DNA of 64,000 nt, taken from positions 62,001-126,000 of the forward strand of contig NZ_JOFQ01000002.1 in NCBI RefSeq assembly GCF_000718305.1, read 5' to 3'. The stretch comes from Streptomyces niger. Lineage in GTDB: Bacteria; Actinomycetota; Actinomycetes; Streptomycetales; Streptomycetaceae. The notes under the pieces were generated by a model, which was given only the letters and a program-made list of their open reading frames with translations, did not search any database and was not told the origin of the DNA. Position numbers and translations under genes: made by a program. Every line of letters starts with the position of its first letter. Within the stretch, counting starts at the first letter, position 1. Positions 48,337 to 57,813 of the stretch are shown here, one piece after another.

Positions 48337-50001
48337 ATGGAGACCGAGTCGGAGCCATACGTCCGTCTTGCGACCCTGCGGCAGCTGCACCAAGTGGTCG
48401 CCGACCTGAACACCGCACGCAGCCTTGCGGACACGCTGCAGGCCGTCGCCGACGGCGCGATCACCGGGCTGGGCTATGAGCTCGCCGCGGTCAATCTCGT
48501 ACGCCCCGACGGCGACCTCGTGGTGGCCGCGGTCGCCGGAAGCGCAGGTGCGGAGGCACTGCTGTCCGGCCGGGTCGGCTCCCGGGAGTCCTGGGAGCGC
48601 CGGCTGAGCATGGGCGAGCGCTGGGGCGACCTGTGCTTCATCCCGCACACCGAGGGCTGGGTGCTGGACGACGACGACGTCCCGCAGTGGCACGCCGCCG
48701 GCCCCACGCCGCGCTTCCCCGACGAGTGGCATCCGATGGACCGCCTCTTCGCGCCCATGTACGCGGCCTCCTCCGGCGGCGGCGAGCTGCTCGGCGTGAT
48801 TTCCGTCGACCGGCCGCGCAACGGGCGCCGTCCGGGCGCCTGGGGCCGCGAGGCGTTGCAGATGTTCGCTTTCCAAGCTGCGATTGCGATCAGTAATGCC
48901 CGGTTGCGGGCAAACATGCAGCGCGCGCTGGTCCGGCTGGAGCGCGAGCAGCAGGCCCTGCGGGCGAGCGAGGAAAGCTTCCGGCAGGCCTTCGAGTACG
49001 CGCCGAGCGGCATGGCCATCGCCGAGATGGGCGGCGACCAGCACGGGCGACTGCTGCGTACGAACGACGCGCTGTGCCGGCTGCTGGGGCGCCCGGCCTC
49101 CGTGATGCGCCGGTACTCCTTCTCCGACCTGGTGCACCCCGAGGACATCGGGACGCTGCTGCGGACCTCCGCCGAGGGCGGCCGGGCCGAGCTGCGGCTG
49201 GCGCGCCGCGACGGGTCATACGTCTGGGTGAACCTGCGCAACAGCGTCGTCGCCGACACCGCCGACGGCCCGCGCTTCCTGCTCACGCACGTCGAGGACA
49301 TCGAGGAGCGCAAGCGGCACGAGCTGCAACTCGCGCACCGGGCCAGCCACGACTCGCTGACCGGCCTGCCGAACGCCGCCGAGCTGCGAGCCCGGCTCAG
49401 CGCCCGGCTGTGCTCACGGCCGCCGGGCGCGGACGAGGCGGATGCGTTCGCCTCGTCGATCGGCGGGGAGGACGACGGGCACGACTTCCTGCCGGACGGC
49501 GGGGGCGAACCGTTCGAGGGCTTCCACCTGGCCCGTACGGGGCCGGTCTACGACAGTCACGTGCACGCGGTGGCGCCGTCGGACGGGCCGGAGGACGACG
49601 GGGCCAAGGGGCTGGCCGTGCTCTTCTGCGACCTGGACGGCTTCAAGTCGATCAACGACCGGTTCGGGCACCACACGGGTGACGCGGTGCTCATCGAGGT
49701 GGCCAGGCGGCTGACCAACGGGGTGCGCGACGGCGACACGGTCGCCCGGCTCGGCGGTGACGAGTTCGTCGTGCTCGCGGACGGGCTGGGCAAGGCGGAC
49801 GCCCAGGACCTGGCCGTCCGGCTGCGGAACGCGATCATTCCGCCGATCCGGGTGGACGGCCGGGCCGTGCGGGTCGGTGCCAGCTTCGGGATCGGCTGGG
49901 CCGGCTGCGGGATGTCGGCCGAGGAGGTCCTGCAATCCGCTGACCAGCGGATGTACGTCGAGAAGCGGTCCCGGTCCAAGGCGAACCGGCGGGTGAGCTG
50001 A
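48337..50001 (+). CDS. cdgB: Diguanylate cyclase CdgB-like (GAF-PAS-GGDEF)
   Basis: 554 residues from ATG 48337 (GGGAG upstream; an in-frame TTG/ATG extension to 48307 is possible). A GAF domain (about 20-185) and a PAS domain (about 205-320, ending VEDIEERKRHELQL) precede the GGDEF domain, with SLTGLPN, FCDLDGFKSIND and the active site RLGGDEFVVL. An RxxD inhibitory site (RDGD) lies five residues before GGDEF. About 60 acidic residues are inserted between the first helix and the DLDGF strand. It makes c-di-GMP, which through BldD holds off sporulation. Confidence 0.92.
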   Translation: METESEPYVRLATLRQLHQVVADLNTARSLADTLQAVADGAITGLGYELAAVNLVRPDGDLVVAAVAGSAGAEALLSGRVGSRESWERRLSMGERWGDLCFIPHTEGWVLDDDDVPQWHAAGPTPRFPDEWHPMDRLFAPMYAASSGGGELLGVISVDRPRNGRRPGAWGREALQMFAFQAAIAISNARLRANMQRALVRLEREQQALRASEESFRQAFEYAPSGMAIAEMGGDQHGRLLRTNDALCRLLGRPASVMRRYSFSDLVHPEDIGTLLRTSAEGGRAELRLARRDGSYVWVNLRNSVVADTADGPRFLLTHVEDIEERKRHELQLAHRASHDSLTGLPNAAELRARLSARLCSRPPGADEADAFASSIGGEDDGHDFLPDGGGEPFEGFHLARTGPVYDSHVHAVAPSDGPEDDGAKGLAVLFCDLDGFKSINDRFGHHTGDAVLIEVARRLTNGVRDGDTVARLGGDEFVVLADGLGKADAQDLAVRLRNAIIPPIRVDGRAVRVGASFGIGWAGCGMSAEEVLQSADQRMYVEKRSRSKANRRVS

Positions 50002-50487
50002 CGGCCCGCCCCCCCCCGGGTCCGGGCCGCACCTCCGGGCCGGGGCCGCCCCCGGGCTGGGCCCGCCCCCGGGCTGGGCCCGCCCCCCCCGTCCGGGACC
50101 GGCACCCCCGGGCCGGGGCCTGCGCCTCAAGTCGGCGGCCGTCGTCCGCAACCGCATCCGGCACATCCATCACGTCGGACCCACTGGACCGACCGTCCCA
50201 CCCGTCCCACTCATCCCGCCCACCCCATCCGTCCCGCCTCCCGGCCATGTGGCGGAAGACACCTGCCGCCCGCCCGGTGGCGCCGGCACCGCGCTGACCG
50301 CCGCCTACCCCGGTGAGCGCCCACCGTTCACCGTCCTGTAGGGATCTTGTGGCCGTACGGAACCGGCGTACGCCGCTCCGCACCGGGTAGGCTGCGCCGA
50401 TGCGGCGCTGGCCGCCGGGGGCCTCACAAGCATGTAGACATCAGTACGTAGACATTCGTTTGCAAGACCGCTGGGGAGTGACGCGGA
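50002..50487. other. GC-rich intergenic region, no gene
   Basis: 486 bases. From 50020 to 50100 C-rich/G-rich 17-bp units (GGGCTGGGCCCGCCC type) repeat; 50160-50270 has CATCCCGCC-like repeats. The promoter of the downstream membrane protein should be near 50400-50480. Confidence 0.45.
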
Positions 50488-51429
50488 ATGACGGCCGGTA
50501 GTAACGGCACGGACACGCCGGAGAACGACGATCCGTTCGGCTACCTCTACCGCTCGGAGGGCGGCGAGGCGGGCGCGCAGGGTACGTCGGGCGCCGGCGC
50601 GGCGGTGCGGCAGCCGGGCGTCCCCAGAAGGTCCTACAACCAGGTGCGCGCTGTCGGTGAGCGGCAGTACGGGCAGCAGCAGTACGGCCAGCAGGCGCCG
50701 CAGCAGCCGGCGTACGGCCAGAACGCGCACTACGCGGCGCCCGAGACGCTGCCGGGCGGCGACCGGGCGCGCACCGGCGGACACGGTGCCGGCGGCTCCG
50801 GTCAGGGGCCGCGCCGCAACCGCAACGGCCTGCTCATCGGCGCCATCGCCGTGGTCGCCGTGGTCTGCGTCGGCATCGGCGTCGCGATGATCTCCAACAG
50901 CGGCGAGGACAAGGGCGACGAGGCCGGCGGGGCCGGCGCGTCCGCGAGCGAGAGCGCCGAGCCGAGCTCCAAGCCGTCCGACAAGCCGGCCGAGCTCGAC
51001 CTGCCCAAGGCCGACGCGGGCAGCCTGCGGCTGGACGGCTCGGCGACCACCGCCAAGGACATACCGGGCGCCCGTTCGTCCGGTGGCCTGTACGTCACCG
51101 GCATGAACACGCCGGGCTCCGCGGCGACGTGGAAGATGGACGTGCCCAAGGACGGCCAGTACACCGTCTTCGTGGGGTACGGCGTGCCCGGCAAGGACGC
51201 CGACGCCACCCTGTCGATCAACGGCAAGGCGCGCGACTCGGCGCTGAACATGAAGAACTTCGCCGGGGCGCAGGAAGGCGACTGGGAGAAGGGCTGGACC
51301 CGCACCTACGCCTACGTGCAGCTGACCAAGGGCACCAACGAGATCAAGATCTCCTGCGAGCAGGGGAACAAGTGCGACTTCAACCTCGACCAGGTGTGGC
51401 TCAAGGCGGGCCAGGTCACCAAGCCGTAG
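50488..51429 (+). CDS. Membrane-anchored protein with extracellular carbohydrate-binding-like domain
   Basis: 313 residues. A Gln/Tyr/Gly-rich cytoplasmic region (1-110, repeats of YGQQ) leads to a single TM helix (about 114-134, LLIGAIAVVAVVCVGIGVAMI), a Ser/Glu/Pro linker (135-170) and a C-terminal beta-sandwich (about 175-313; GGLYVTGMNTPGSAATWKMDV, YTVFVGYGVPGKDADATLSINGKARD). The last part resembles CBM6/CBM35-type modules. Function unknown; a cell-wall or sugar-binding role fits the sugar genes that follow. ATG with GGGGAGTGACGCGGA upstream. Confidence 0.78.
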   Translation: MTAGSNGTDTPENDDPFGYLYRSEGGEAGAQGTSGAGAAVRQPGVPRRSYNQVRAVGERQYGQQQYGQQAPQQPAYGQNAHYAAPETLPGGDRARTGGHGAGGSGQGPRRNRNGLLIGAIAVVAVVCVGIGVAMISNSGEDKGDEAGGAGASASESAEPSSKPSDKPAELDLPKADAGSLRLDGSATTAKDIPGARSSGGLYVTGMNTPGSAATWKMDVPKDGQYTVFVGYGVPGKDADATLSINGKARDSALNMKNFAGAQEGDWEKGWTRTYAYVQLTKGTNEIKISCEQGNKCDFNLDQVWLKAGQVTKP

Positions 51430-51504
51430 CAGGAAGCGCCGGGCACGAAGCCGTGTCCGGGAGCGCCGGCCGGGGCCGCTTCGCGGTCGCCGGCCGGTGC
51501 CGTC

Positions 51505-52434
51505 TCAGGCCGCGGCCGGGCCGTCCGTCACGGTGACCTCGCCCAGCAGCTCCTCGTACGTGGCGCGGTCGAACTCGCCGGCGCCCTCGGCCCGGACCGT
51601 CGCGGCCGACAGGGCCACCGCGCGGACCAGCCGGTCCGGCCAGGAGACCCCCTCCACCAGGCCGGACAGCAGTCCGGCCACCGCCGAGTCGCCCGCGCCC
51701 GTGGGGTTGCCGGCGATCCGCCGCGGCGGCGCGGCCTGCCAGGAGCCGTCCGCGGTGACCGCGAGCATGCCGTCGGCGCCGAGCGAGGCCGCGACCGTGT
51801 GCGCGCCCCGGCGGCGCGCGTCCCGTGCCGCCCGTAGCGGTTCGTTGTGGCCGGTCAGCGACGCCAGCTCGGCGGCGTTGGGCTTGGCGAGGTCGGGCCG
51901 GGCCGCGAGGCCGCGGCGCAGCGGTTCGCCGCTGGTGTCGAGGAGGACCGGGACGCCGGCCGCGCGGGCCGTACGGGTCAGGCGCGCGTACACGTCCACG
52001 GGGACGCCGGGCGGCAGGCTGCCGCACAGGGCCACCGCCTGCGCGCCGTCGAGGAGTTCGCGGTACCGGGTGAGGAACGCTTCCCACTCGGCGGGAGAAA
52101 CGGTGGGGCCCGGTTCGTTGAGCTGAGTGGTGTCGCCGCCCGCGGTGTCCACGACGGCGACGGTGCGCCGTGTGGCGGCGCCGATGGGGACCAGCGCGTC
52201 GGTGACGCCGGTCTCCTGGGCGAGCATGGCGCGCAGCGCGTCCCCGGTGTCGCCGCCGGCGAAACCGGTGGCGACGGCGTCATGTCCCAGGGCGGCGAGC
52301 ACCCGGGCGACGTTCAGGCCCTTGCCGCCGGGGCGTTCGGCCACCTCGGTGACCCGGTTGCTGTCGCGCGGGCGGAGCCGCGGTACCCGGTAGGTGATGT
52401 CGAGTGCGGCGTTCAGCGTGACCGTGAGGATCAT
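51505..52434 (-). CDS. PfkB-family sugar-phosphate kinase (1-phosphofructokinase type)
   Basis: 309 residues. Ribokinase/PfkB fold with N-terminal MILTVTLNAALDITYRV, RPGGKGLNVARVLAALG, and C-terminal catalytic GNPTGAGDSAVAGLLSGL (Asp base). This N-terminus is that of the 1-phosphofructokinase/tagatose-6-phosphate kinase branch. No fru PTS genes are adjacent; neighbours are nagA and nagK, so a hexose-phosphate or tagatose-6-P-type substrate linked to amino-sugar use is possible. Single ATG at 52434. Confidence 0.87.
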   Translation of the reverse strand: MILTVTLNAALDITYRVPRLRPRDSNRVTEVAERPGGKGLNVARVLAALGHDAVATGFAGGDTGDALRAMLAQETGVTDALVPIGAATRRTVAVVDTAGGDTTQLNEPGPTVSPAEWEAFLTRYRELLDGAQAVALCGSLPPGVPVDVYARLTRTARAAGVPVLLDTSGEPLRRGLAARPDLAKPNAAELASLTGHNEPLRAARDARRRGAHTVAASLGADGMLAVTADGSWQAAPPRRIAGNPTGAGDSAVAGLLSGLVEGVSWPDRLVRAVALSAATVRAEGAGEFDRATYEELLGEVTVTDGPAAA

Positions 52435-52620
52435 GGTTCCCCCTCCCGCGCAGTGGTCGGGTGGCCGCGTGGGACGGCCGTGTACGGACGAGTGCGCGAG
52501 CGATCATGCCATTGCCGACGGCAGTTGGCACAGAGCGCGGTGATCGCCGGGGCCGCGGACCCGGATCAATCGGCCCAGCCCGGGCGGGGTGCCCGCCCGG
52601 ACCACGTCCGCACCGGGTCT

Positions 52621-53778
52621 TTACCCGGCCTGCGGCGGCCGTACCACCCACTCACCCCGCCGCATGACACCTACGAGGTCGTACGCCGCGTTCAGTACGA
52701 CCAGGTCGGCGTCCTTGCCCGGTTCGATGGTGCCGGTGCGGTCGTCGATGCCCAGCAGCCGGGCCGGGTTCGCCGACAGGGCCTGGACGGCCTGTTCGAT
52801 GCCGATGCCGTCGATCGTGACGGCGCGCTTGAAGGCGAGGTCCAGGGTGAGCGTGGAGCCCGCGATCGAACCGGCGGTGGGGCCGTCGTGGATGCGCGCG
52901 ACGCCGTCCTTGACCTCGACCTGCATCGGGCCGAGCGGGTACATGCCGTCGCTCATGCCGGCCGCGCCCATCGCGTCGGTGATGAACGCGACGCGGTCGG
53001 CGCCCGCGTGACGGAAGGCCAGTTCCAGTACGGCCGGGTGCAGATGGGTGCCGTCGTTGATCAGCTCGACGGTGATCCGCTCGTCCTCCAGAAGCGCCGC
53101 GATCGGCCCGGGGGTGCGGTGGTTCAGGGCCGGCATGGCGTTGAAGAGGTGGGTGGCGACGGTGGCGCCCGCCTCGATGGCCTCGTGCGTCGCGTCGTAC
53201 GTGGAGTCGGTGTGGCCGATCGCCGCGATGACGCCGGAGTCGGCCAGCAGGCGTACGGAGTCCAGGCCGCCGGGCAGTTCGGGCGCGAGGGTCATCATCT
53301 TCGCCGTGCCGCGGGCCGCGTCGACCAGCTTGCGGACGTCCGCCGGATCCGGGTCGCGCAGCAGTTCGGGCTGGTGGGCGCCGCAGCGGTGGGCCGAGAT
53401 GAACGGGCCCTCGAAGTGGATGCCGGCCAGCTCGCCCTGCTCGACCAGCTCGGAGAGGACGGCCGCCTGCCGGAAGAGGTCCGCCAGGTCGCCGGTGACG
53501 GTCGAGGCCACCATGGAGGTGGTGCCGTGGCGGCGGTGCGTGTCGGCGACCTTCAGGCACTCCTCGGGGTCGGCGGAGGAGAACGAGCCGCCGCCCCCGC
53601 CGTGCACGTGCATGTCCACAAAGCCCGGAACGATCAGGTGCCCGGACAGGTCGACGGTGGTGGTGCCGGCCGCGGGGCCCACGGCGAGCTGCGACCCGTC
53701 GACCGTGAGCGTGAGTTCGTCGACGACGCCCGCGGGCAGCGCCACCCGGGCGCCGCTGAGGATGGTTCGGTCCGCCAT
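52621..53778 (-). CDS. nagA: N-acetylglucosamine-6-phosphate deacetylase
   Basis: 385 residues. It removes acetate from GlcNAc-6-P to give GlcN-6-P for glycolysis or cell wall. Metal and substrate motifs: DMHVHGGGGGSFS, GIHFEGPFIS, AIGHTDSTYD, THLFNAMPAL, and late FITDAMGAAGM with Asp. The start overlaps the NagK stop by one base (TGATG), so both are cotranscribed. Probably DasR-controlled through the dre-like site upstream of nagK. Confidence 0.95.
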   Translation of the reverse strand: MADRTILSGARVALPAGVVDELTLTVDGSQLAVGPAAGTTTVDLSGHLIVPGFVDMHVHGGGGGSFSSADPEECLKVADTHRRHGTTSMVASTVTGDLADLFRQAAVLSELVEQGELAGIHFEGPFISAHRCGAHQPELLRDPDPADVRKLVDAARGTAKMMTLAPELPGGLDSVRLLADSGVIAAIGHTDSTYDATHEAIEAGATVATHLFNAMPALNHRTPGPIAALLEDERITVELINDGTHLHPAVLELAFRHAGADRVAFITDAMGAAGMSDGMYPLGPMQVEVKDGVARIHDGPTAGSIAGSTLTLDLAFKRAVTIDGIGIEQAVQALSANPARLLGIDDRTGTIEPGKDADLVVLNAAYDLVGVMRRGEWVVRPPQAG

Positions 53779-54752
53779 CAGGCAGTTACCTCCGTGGAGA
53801 GTAGATCCCGGGCGAGCAGTCCTGCACCCAGGCAGCCGGCCGCGTCCCCGAGCGCCGCCGGAACGATCGAGGGGAGCGGCTGGAACGTAACCCGCTGCCG
53901 GACCGCCTCCCGCAGAGGCGCGAACAGCGTGTCGCCCGCCTCGGCGAGCCCGCCGCCGATGATCAGGGTCCGCGGGTCGAGCAGCGTGAGGCAGGTGACC
54001 AGGCCGTCGGCGAGTGCGTCGACGGCCTCCTGCCAGACGGCGGCGGCCGCCGGATCGCCGGACTCGACGGCCTTCGCGGCGTCCGCCGCGGTGGCGTCCG
54101 GATCACCGCAGGCGGCGGCCCACGCCCGGCCGACGGCGGCGGCCGAGGCCAGCGTCTCCAGGCAGCCGCGCCGGCCGCAGCCGCACTCCGGGCCCTCGGG
54201 GCGTACGACGATGTGCCCGATCTCGCCCGCGCTGCCGTGCGCCCCGGCTTCGATGCGGCCGCCGATGCCGATGGCGGCCGCGATGCCGGTGCCCAGCGGC
54301 AGGAAGACGAACCGGTCGGCGCCCTTGCCCGCGCCGATCCGGCCCTCGGCGAGCCCGCCGGTGCGTACGTCGTGGCCGAGCGCCACGGGTACGCCGTCGA
54401 GCCGCTCCGAGAGCAGGCGGCGCAGCGGGACGTCGCGCCAGCCGAGGTTGGCGGCGTACACGGCGGTACCGGTGGTCTCGTCGACGATGCCCGGGACGGC
54501 GACGCCGGCCGCCGCTGCGGGTGCGCCGTATTTCCGGGCGCCCAGCTCGCGCAGCTCGGCGGCGAAGTCGAGGATCGTCCCGATCACCGCTTCGGGGCCG
54601 CGCTCGCGCCCCGTGGGGCGGCGGGCCTCGTGCAGCAGGACGGGCGGCCGGGCGGGCGCGCCCGGGGAGGACCCGGAAGGCGCGGCCTCCGTACCGACGA
54701 GTGCGGCCTTGATCCCGGTGCCGCCCACATCGAGGGCGATGACATGTCTCAC
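53778..54752 (-). CDS. nagK: ROK-family sugar kinase, N-acetylglucosamine kinase
   Basis: 324 residues. N-terminal ATP site DVGGTGIKAALVG, sugar-binding LPLGTGIAAAIG and GEIGHIVV, and the ROK zinc motif with Cys in CGCGRRGCLE. It phosphorylates free N-acetylglucosamine, feeding NagA translated just downstream. Glucokinase activity is the alternative for ROK members, but linkage to nagA and a dre-like site at 54781 favours NagK. ATG at 54752. Confidence 0.88.
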   Translation of the reverse strand: MRHVIALDVGGTGIKAALVGTEAAPSGSSPGAPARPPVLLHEARRPTGRERGPEAVIGTILDFAAELRELGARKYGAPAAAAGVAVPGIVDETTGTAVYAANLGWRDVPLRRLLSERLDGVPVALGHDVRTGGLAEGRIGAGKGADRFVFLPLGTGIAAAIGIGGRIEAGAHGSAGEIGHIVVRPEGPECGCGRRGCLETLASAAAVGRAWAAACGDPDATAADAAKAVESGDPAAAAVWQEAVDALADGLVTCLTLLDPRTLIIGGGLAEAGDTLFAPLREAVRQRVTFQPLPSIVPAALGDAAGCLGAGLLARDLLSTEVTA

Positions 54753-54780
54753 GCGGGCCAGTCTCCCGCGTGAGACGGTG

Positions 54781-54796
54781 AAAGGTCTAGTCCACT
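54781..54796. promoter_or_regulatory. DasR-responsive element (dre) upstream of nagK
   Basis: AAAGGTCTAGTCCACT matches 13 of 16 positions of the dre consensus ACTGGTCTAGACCACT. It lies 29 bases upstream of the nagK start. DasR, whose ligand is GlcN-6-P, represses nagKA in S. coelicolor. Confidence 0.75.
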
Positions 54797-54975
54797 TGCG
54801 GTCTCCGCGCGTAGCTACCCTGTGGGGGTGATGTTCGGGCGCGGGACACAGGGAGTTGACCGGTAGTCCGCCCGGACGTCACCGGGGGCTCCGCCCGCGC
54901 CGCGTGCGCCGGGCGGTCGCGGCGGGCCGGCAGGAGGCCCGCGTTCCGGTTCGCTGATGCGAAACGGAGACCTGG

Positions 54976-54991
54976 TTTGGTGTAGACCTTG
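54976..54991. promoter_or_regulatory. Second dre-like site before the solute-binding gene
   Basis: TTTGGTGTAGACCTTG keeps the dre core GGT-TAGACC (10 of 16). It lies 120 bases upstream of the lipoprotein gene, which suggests joint DasR control of the divergent units. Confidence 0.45.
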
Positions 54992-55110
54992 TGACGGTAT
55001 GCGGGGCAGACTCGCAGCTCATGCGCCCGGTGGGGGTGATCCCCGCCGCCGCGGCGCGCCCGGACGTACGGCACACCAAGACGGCACACGAAGGCGGAAA
55101 AGGGTACGTA

Positions 55111-56388
55111 ATGGCAGTACGGCGACGCTACAAGAGCCTGGCGGCGGCGGGTATCGCGACGGCCATGACGCTGACCCTGGCGTCCTGCTCCGGCGGGCCC
55201 GGCGGCAGCGACGACGTCACCCTGAAACTGGTCGCCGCCGACTACGGCGACAACGCGGCCAACTCCAGCAAGCACTACTGGGACGGCGTGGTGCGGGCCT
55301 TCGAGGCGAAGCACCCGAACATCAAGGTCGACGTCGACGTCTACAGCTGGGAGGACGTCGACAAGGAGGTCGAGAAGCGGGTCGAGGCCGGGAACGCCCC
55401 CGACATGGCCCAGATCGGCGCCTACGCCGACTACGCCGCCGAGGGCAAGCTCTACAGCGCCGACGACCTACTCTCCATCAGCACCCAGGCGGACTTCACG
55501 CCCGGCCTCGCCGACGCGGGGGAGTACCACCGCGTCCAGTACGGGCTGCCCTTCGGAGCCAGCACCCGCCGCCTCTTCTACAACAAGAAGCTCTTCGCCC
55601 AGGCCGGCATCGACAACCCGCCCAAGACCTGGTCCGACATCAAGCAGGACGCGCAGCTCCTGAAGAACGCGGGCGTGAAGACGCCGTTCGCGCTGCCGCT
55701 CGGCCCCGAGGAGACCCAGGCCGAGACCATGATCTGGATGCTCAGCGGGGGCGGCGGCTACACCGACTCCATCGGCAAGTACACGATCGACTCGCGGCAG
55801 AACGTCCGGACGTTCAAGTGGGTCAAGGACAACCTCGTCACCCCGGGACTGACCGGCGGCGACCCCGCGAAGCTCAACCGTCAGGCCGGCTTCGACGCCT
55901 TCGCCGACGGCAAGGTGGGCATGCTGAACGGCCACCCCACCCTGATGCAGCAGGCCAAGGCCAAGGGCGTCGACTACGGCACCGTCGCGCTCCCCGGCAT
56001 CAACGGCCCCGCCAAGTCCACCATGGGCGTCGCCGACTGGATGATGGGCTTCAAGCAGCACGGACACCGCGCCGAGATCGGGAAGTTCCTCGACTTCGTC
56101 TACGACAAGGACAACGTCCTGAAGTTCTCCGGCGACTACGGCCTGCTGCCGGTCACCGTCTCCGCCTCCCAGGGCATGCTCGCCGAGGACAAGTACAAGA
56201 AGCTGCACAGCTTCCTCCGGCAGCTGCCGGACGCGGAGTTCTACCCCGCCGACAAGACCTCCTGGCCGCTCGTCAGCAAGACAGTCAAGGCCGAGATGGG
56301 CGGCGCGGTCGGCAGCGGCGGCGACCCGCAGCAGGTCCTCACCGACATCGAGAACACCGCGAACGAGGCGGACAGCGCGACCCGCTGA
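55111..56388 (+). CDS. Extracellular sugar-binding lipoprotein of an ABC importer
   Basis: 425 residues. A lipoprotein signal peptide with lipobox LASC (Cys at about 30) is followed by a solute-binding protein family 1 fold (LKLVAADYGDNAANSSKHYWDGVVRAFEAKHPN, YGLPFGASTRRLFYNKKLFAQAGI, PKTWSDI, GKVGMLNGHPTLMQQA). It binds an oligosaccharide outside the membrane. No permease genes follow, so it uses permeases elsewhere, possibly with MsiK. ATG 55111 with GGAAAAGGG upstream. The dre-like site at 54976 and divergence from nagK suggest an amino-sugar or chitin-related ligand. Confidence 0.9.
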   Translation: MAVRRRYKSLAAAGIATAMTLTLASCSGGPGGSDDVTLKLVAADYGDNAANSSKHYWDGVVRAFEAKHPNIKVDVDVYSWEDVDKEVEKRVEAGNAPDMAQIGAYADYAAEGKLYSADDLLSISTQADFTPGLADAGEYHRVQYGLPFGASTRRLFYNKKLFAQAGIDNPPKTWSDIKQDAQLLKNAGVKTPFALPLGPEETQAETMIWMLSGGGGYTDSIGKYTIDSRQNVRTFKWVKDNLVTPGLTGGDPAKLNRQAGFDAFADGKVGMLNGHPTLMQQAKAKGVDYGTVALPGINGPAKSTMGVADWMMGFKQHGHRAEIGKFLDFVYDKDNVLKFSGDYGLLPVTVSASQGMLAEDKYKKLHSFLRQLPDAEFYPADKTSWPLVSKTVKAEMGGAVGSGGDPQQVLTDIENTANEADSATR

Positions 56389-56500
56389 CGCCGGACGAGC
56401 GGCGCGCCGGAGGCTGCCCCGGCGGGCCGCCCGACGCGGCCCGACACCGCCCACGCGGGTGATCGGTAGGGATGTCGTACCGCGGGGCTATCGTGGTCGT

Positions 56501-56746
56501 GTGGTGTCCGAATCGCCGTCCGAGCGGCTCTCAGCGCGCGACGAGGCCGTGCTCGCCGTGGAGCGCCGCTCCTGGGCAGGGCCCGGCGCCAAGGAGCGCG
56601 CCATACGCGAGCGGCTCGGCATCTCGCCGACCCGCTACTACCAACTGCTCAACGCCCTCCTGGACGACCCCCGCGCCCTCGCCCACGACCCCGTCACGGT
56701 GAATCGGCTGCGCCGGATACGGGAGGAGCGGCGGGCGCGTCGCTGA
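56501..56746 (+). CDS. DUF3263 small helical protein
   Basis: 81 residues from GTG 56501; GTGs at 56504 or 56459 are alternatives. The DUF3263 pattern is visible: ARDEAVLAVERRSWAGPGAKERAIRERLGISPTRYYQLLNALLDDPRAL, an HTH-like helical hairpin. Widespread in actinobacteria, often next to otsB as here (72 bases). Function unknown; probably DNA-associated. Confidence 0.85.
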   Translation: MVSESPSERLSARDEAVLAVERRSWAGPGAKERAIRERLGISPTRYYQLLNALLDDPRALAHDPVTVNRLRRIREERRARR

Positions 56747-56818
56747 GCCGGCGCCGCGGTCGCCGCAAGATCCCCGTACCTCCTCCGTACGTCGCGCCCC
56801 ACCGCTAGGCTCGGTCCC

Positions 56819-57694
56819 ATGGGCAGCCCTGAGAACCTCCTCGCGCAGCCGGTGTCCGAAGCGGGCCGCGCGGGCCTGGCCACCCTCCTCGCCCGGCCCG
56901 CCGAAGCCGTCGTCGCCCTCGACTTCGACGGCACCCTCGCCGACATCGTCCCCGACCCCGAACAGGCCCGCGCGCACCCCGGCGTCGTCCGGGCCCTCGC
57001 CCGGCTCGCGCCGCTGCTGCGCGCCGTCGTGGTGATCACCGGCCGTCCTGCGGAGACCGCCGTACGGCTCGGCGGCTTCGCCGACGCGGCCGGCCTGGAC
57101 CACCTCGTCGTCCTCGGGCACTACGGCGCCGAGCGCTGGGACGCCGCCACCGGCCGGATCGAGGCGCCCGCGCCGCCGCCCGGCGTCGCCGCTGCGGCCG
57201 CCGAGCTGCCCGCGCTGCTGGCGGACACCGGCGCCTGGCGGGACGCCTCCGTCGAGGACGCCATCGAGACCAAGGGCGGCCGGGCCGTCGCCGTGCACAC
57301 CCGCCGCACCGCCGACCCGCAGGGCACCTTCGACCGGCTGCGCGCGCCGCTGGCCGCCCTCGCCGACCGGCACGGCCTGATCGTCGAGCCGGGCCGCTTC
57401 GTCCTGGAGCTGCGCCCGCCCGGCGTCGACAAGGGCGTCGCGCTCACGTCGTACGTCCGCGAGGTGGGCGCCGGCGCGGTCCTCTACGCCGGTGACGACC
57501 TCGGCGACCTGGCCGCGTACGCCGCCGTCGACGCGCTCCGCGCCGAGGGCCAGGCCGGCGTGCTGGTGTGCAGCTCGGCGACCGTGGGCGAGGGCGCCGA
57601 GGAGCTGGCCGACCGCGCCGACCTGGTCGTACCGGGGCCCCAGGGCGTCGTCGAACTGCTGACGGGCCTGGCAGAGGCGCTGGCGCGCCCCTGA
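56819..57694 (+). CDS. otsB: Trehalose-6-phosphate phosphatase
   Basis: 291 residues, HAD superfamily. Motif I DFDGTLADIV (nucleophile and acid Asp), motif II VVVITGRP, and motif III/IV with YAGDDLGDLAAY. It dephosphorylates trehalose-6-P made by the OtsA encoded convergently at 57814. ATG at 56819. A short stem CGCCCC/GGGGCG follows the stop and may terminate. Confidence 0.92.
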   Translation: MGSPENLLAQPVSEAGRAGLATLLARPAEAVVALDFDGTLADIVPDPEQARAHPGVVRALARLAPLLRAVVVITGRPAETAVRLGGFADAAGLDHLVVLGHYGAERWDAATGRIEAPAPPPGVAAAAAELPALLADTGAWRDASVEDAIETKGGRAVAVHTRRTADPQGTFDRLRAPLAALADRHGLIVEPGRFVLELRPPGVDKGVALTSYVREVGAGAVLYAGDDLGDLAAYAAVDALRAEGQAGVLVCSSATVGEGAEELADRADLVVPGPQGVVELLTGLAEALARP

Positions 57695-57813
57695 GGCACG
57701 CCCCGCAGGGGCGCAGCCGGTAGGGGCGCAAAGAACTGCGCGAGCAACCAGGACGGCGCGGCAGCCGGCAAACGCACCGTCCGGGGCAGCGCCCTCGCGC
57801 CGGAAAACCGGCC

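Noticed and set aside
51847..54831. A 994-codon open frame on the plus strand across pfkB, nagA and nagK
   Set aside because: It spans three well-defined minus-strand genes and has no family features; GC-driven absence of stops explains it.
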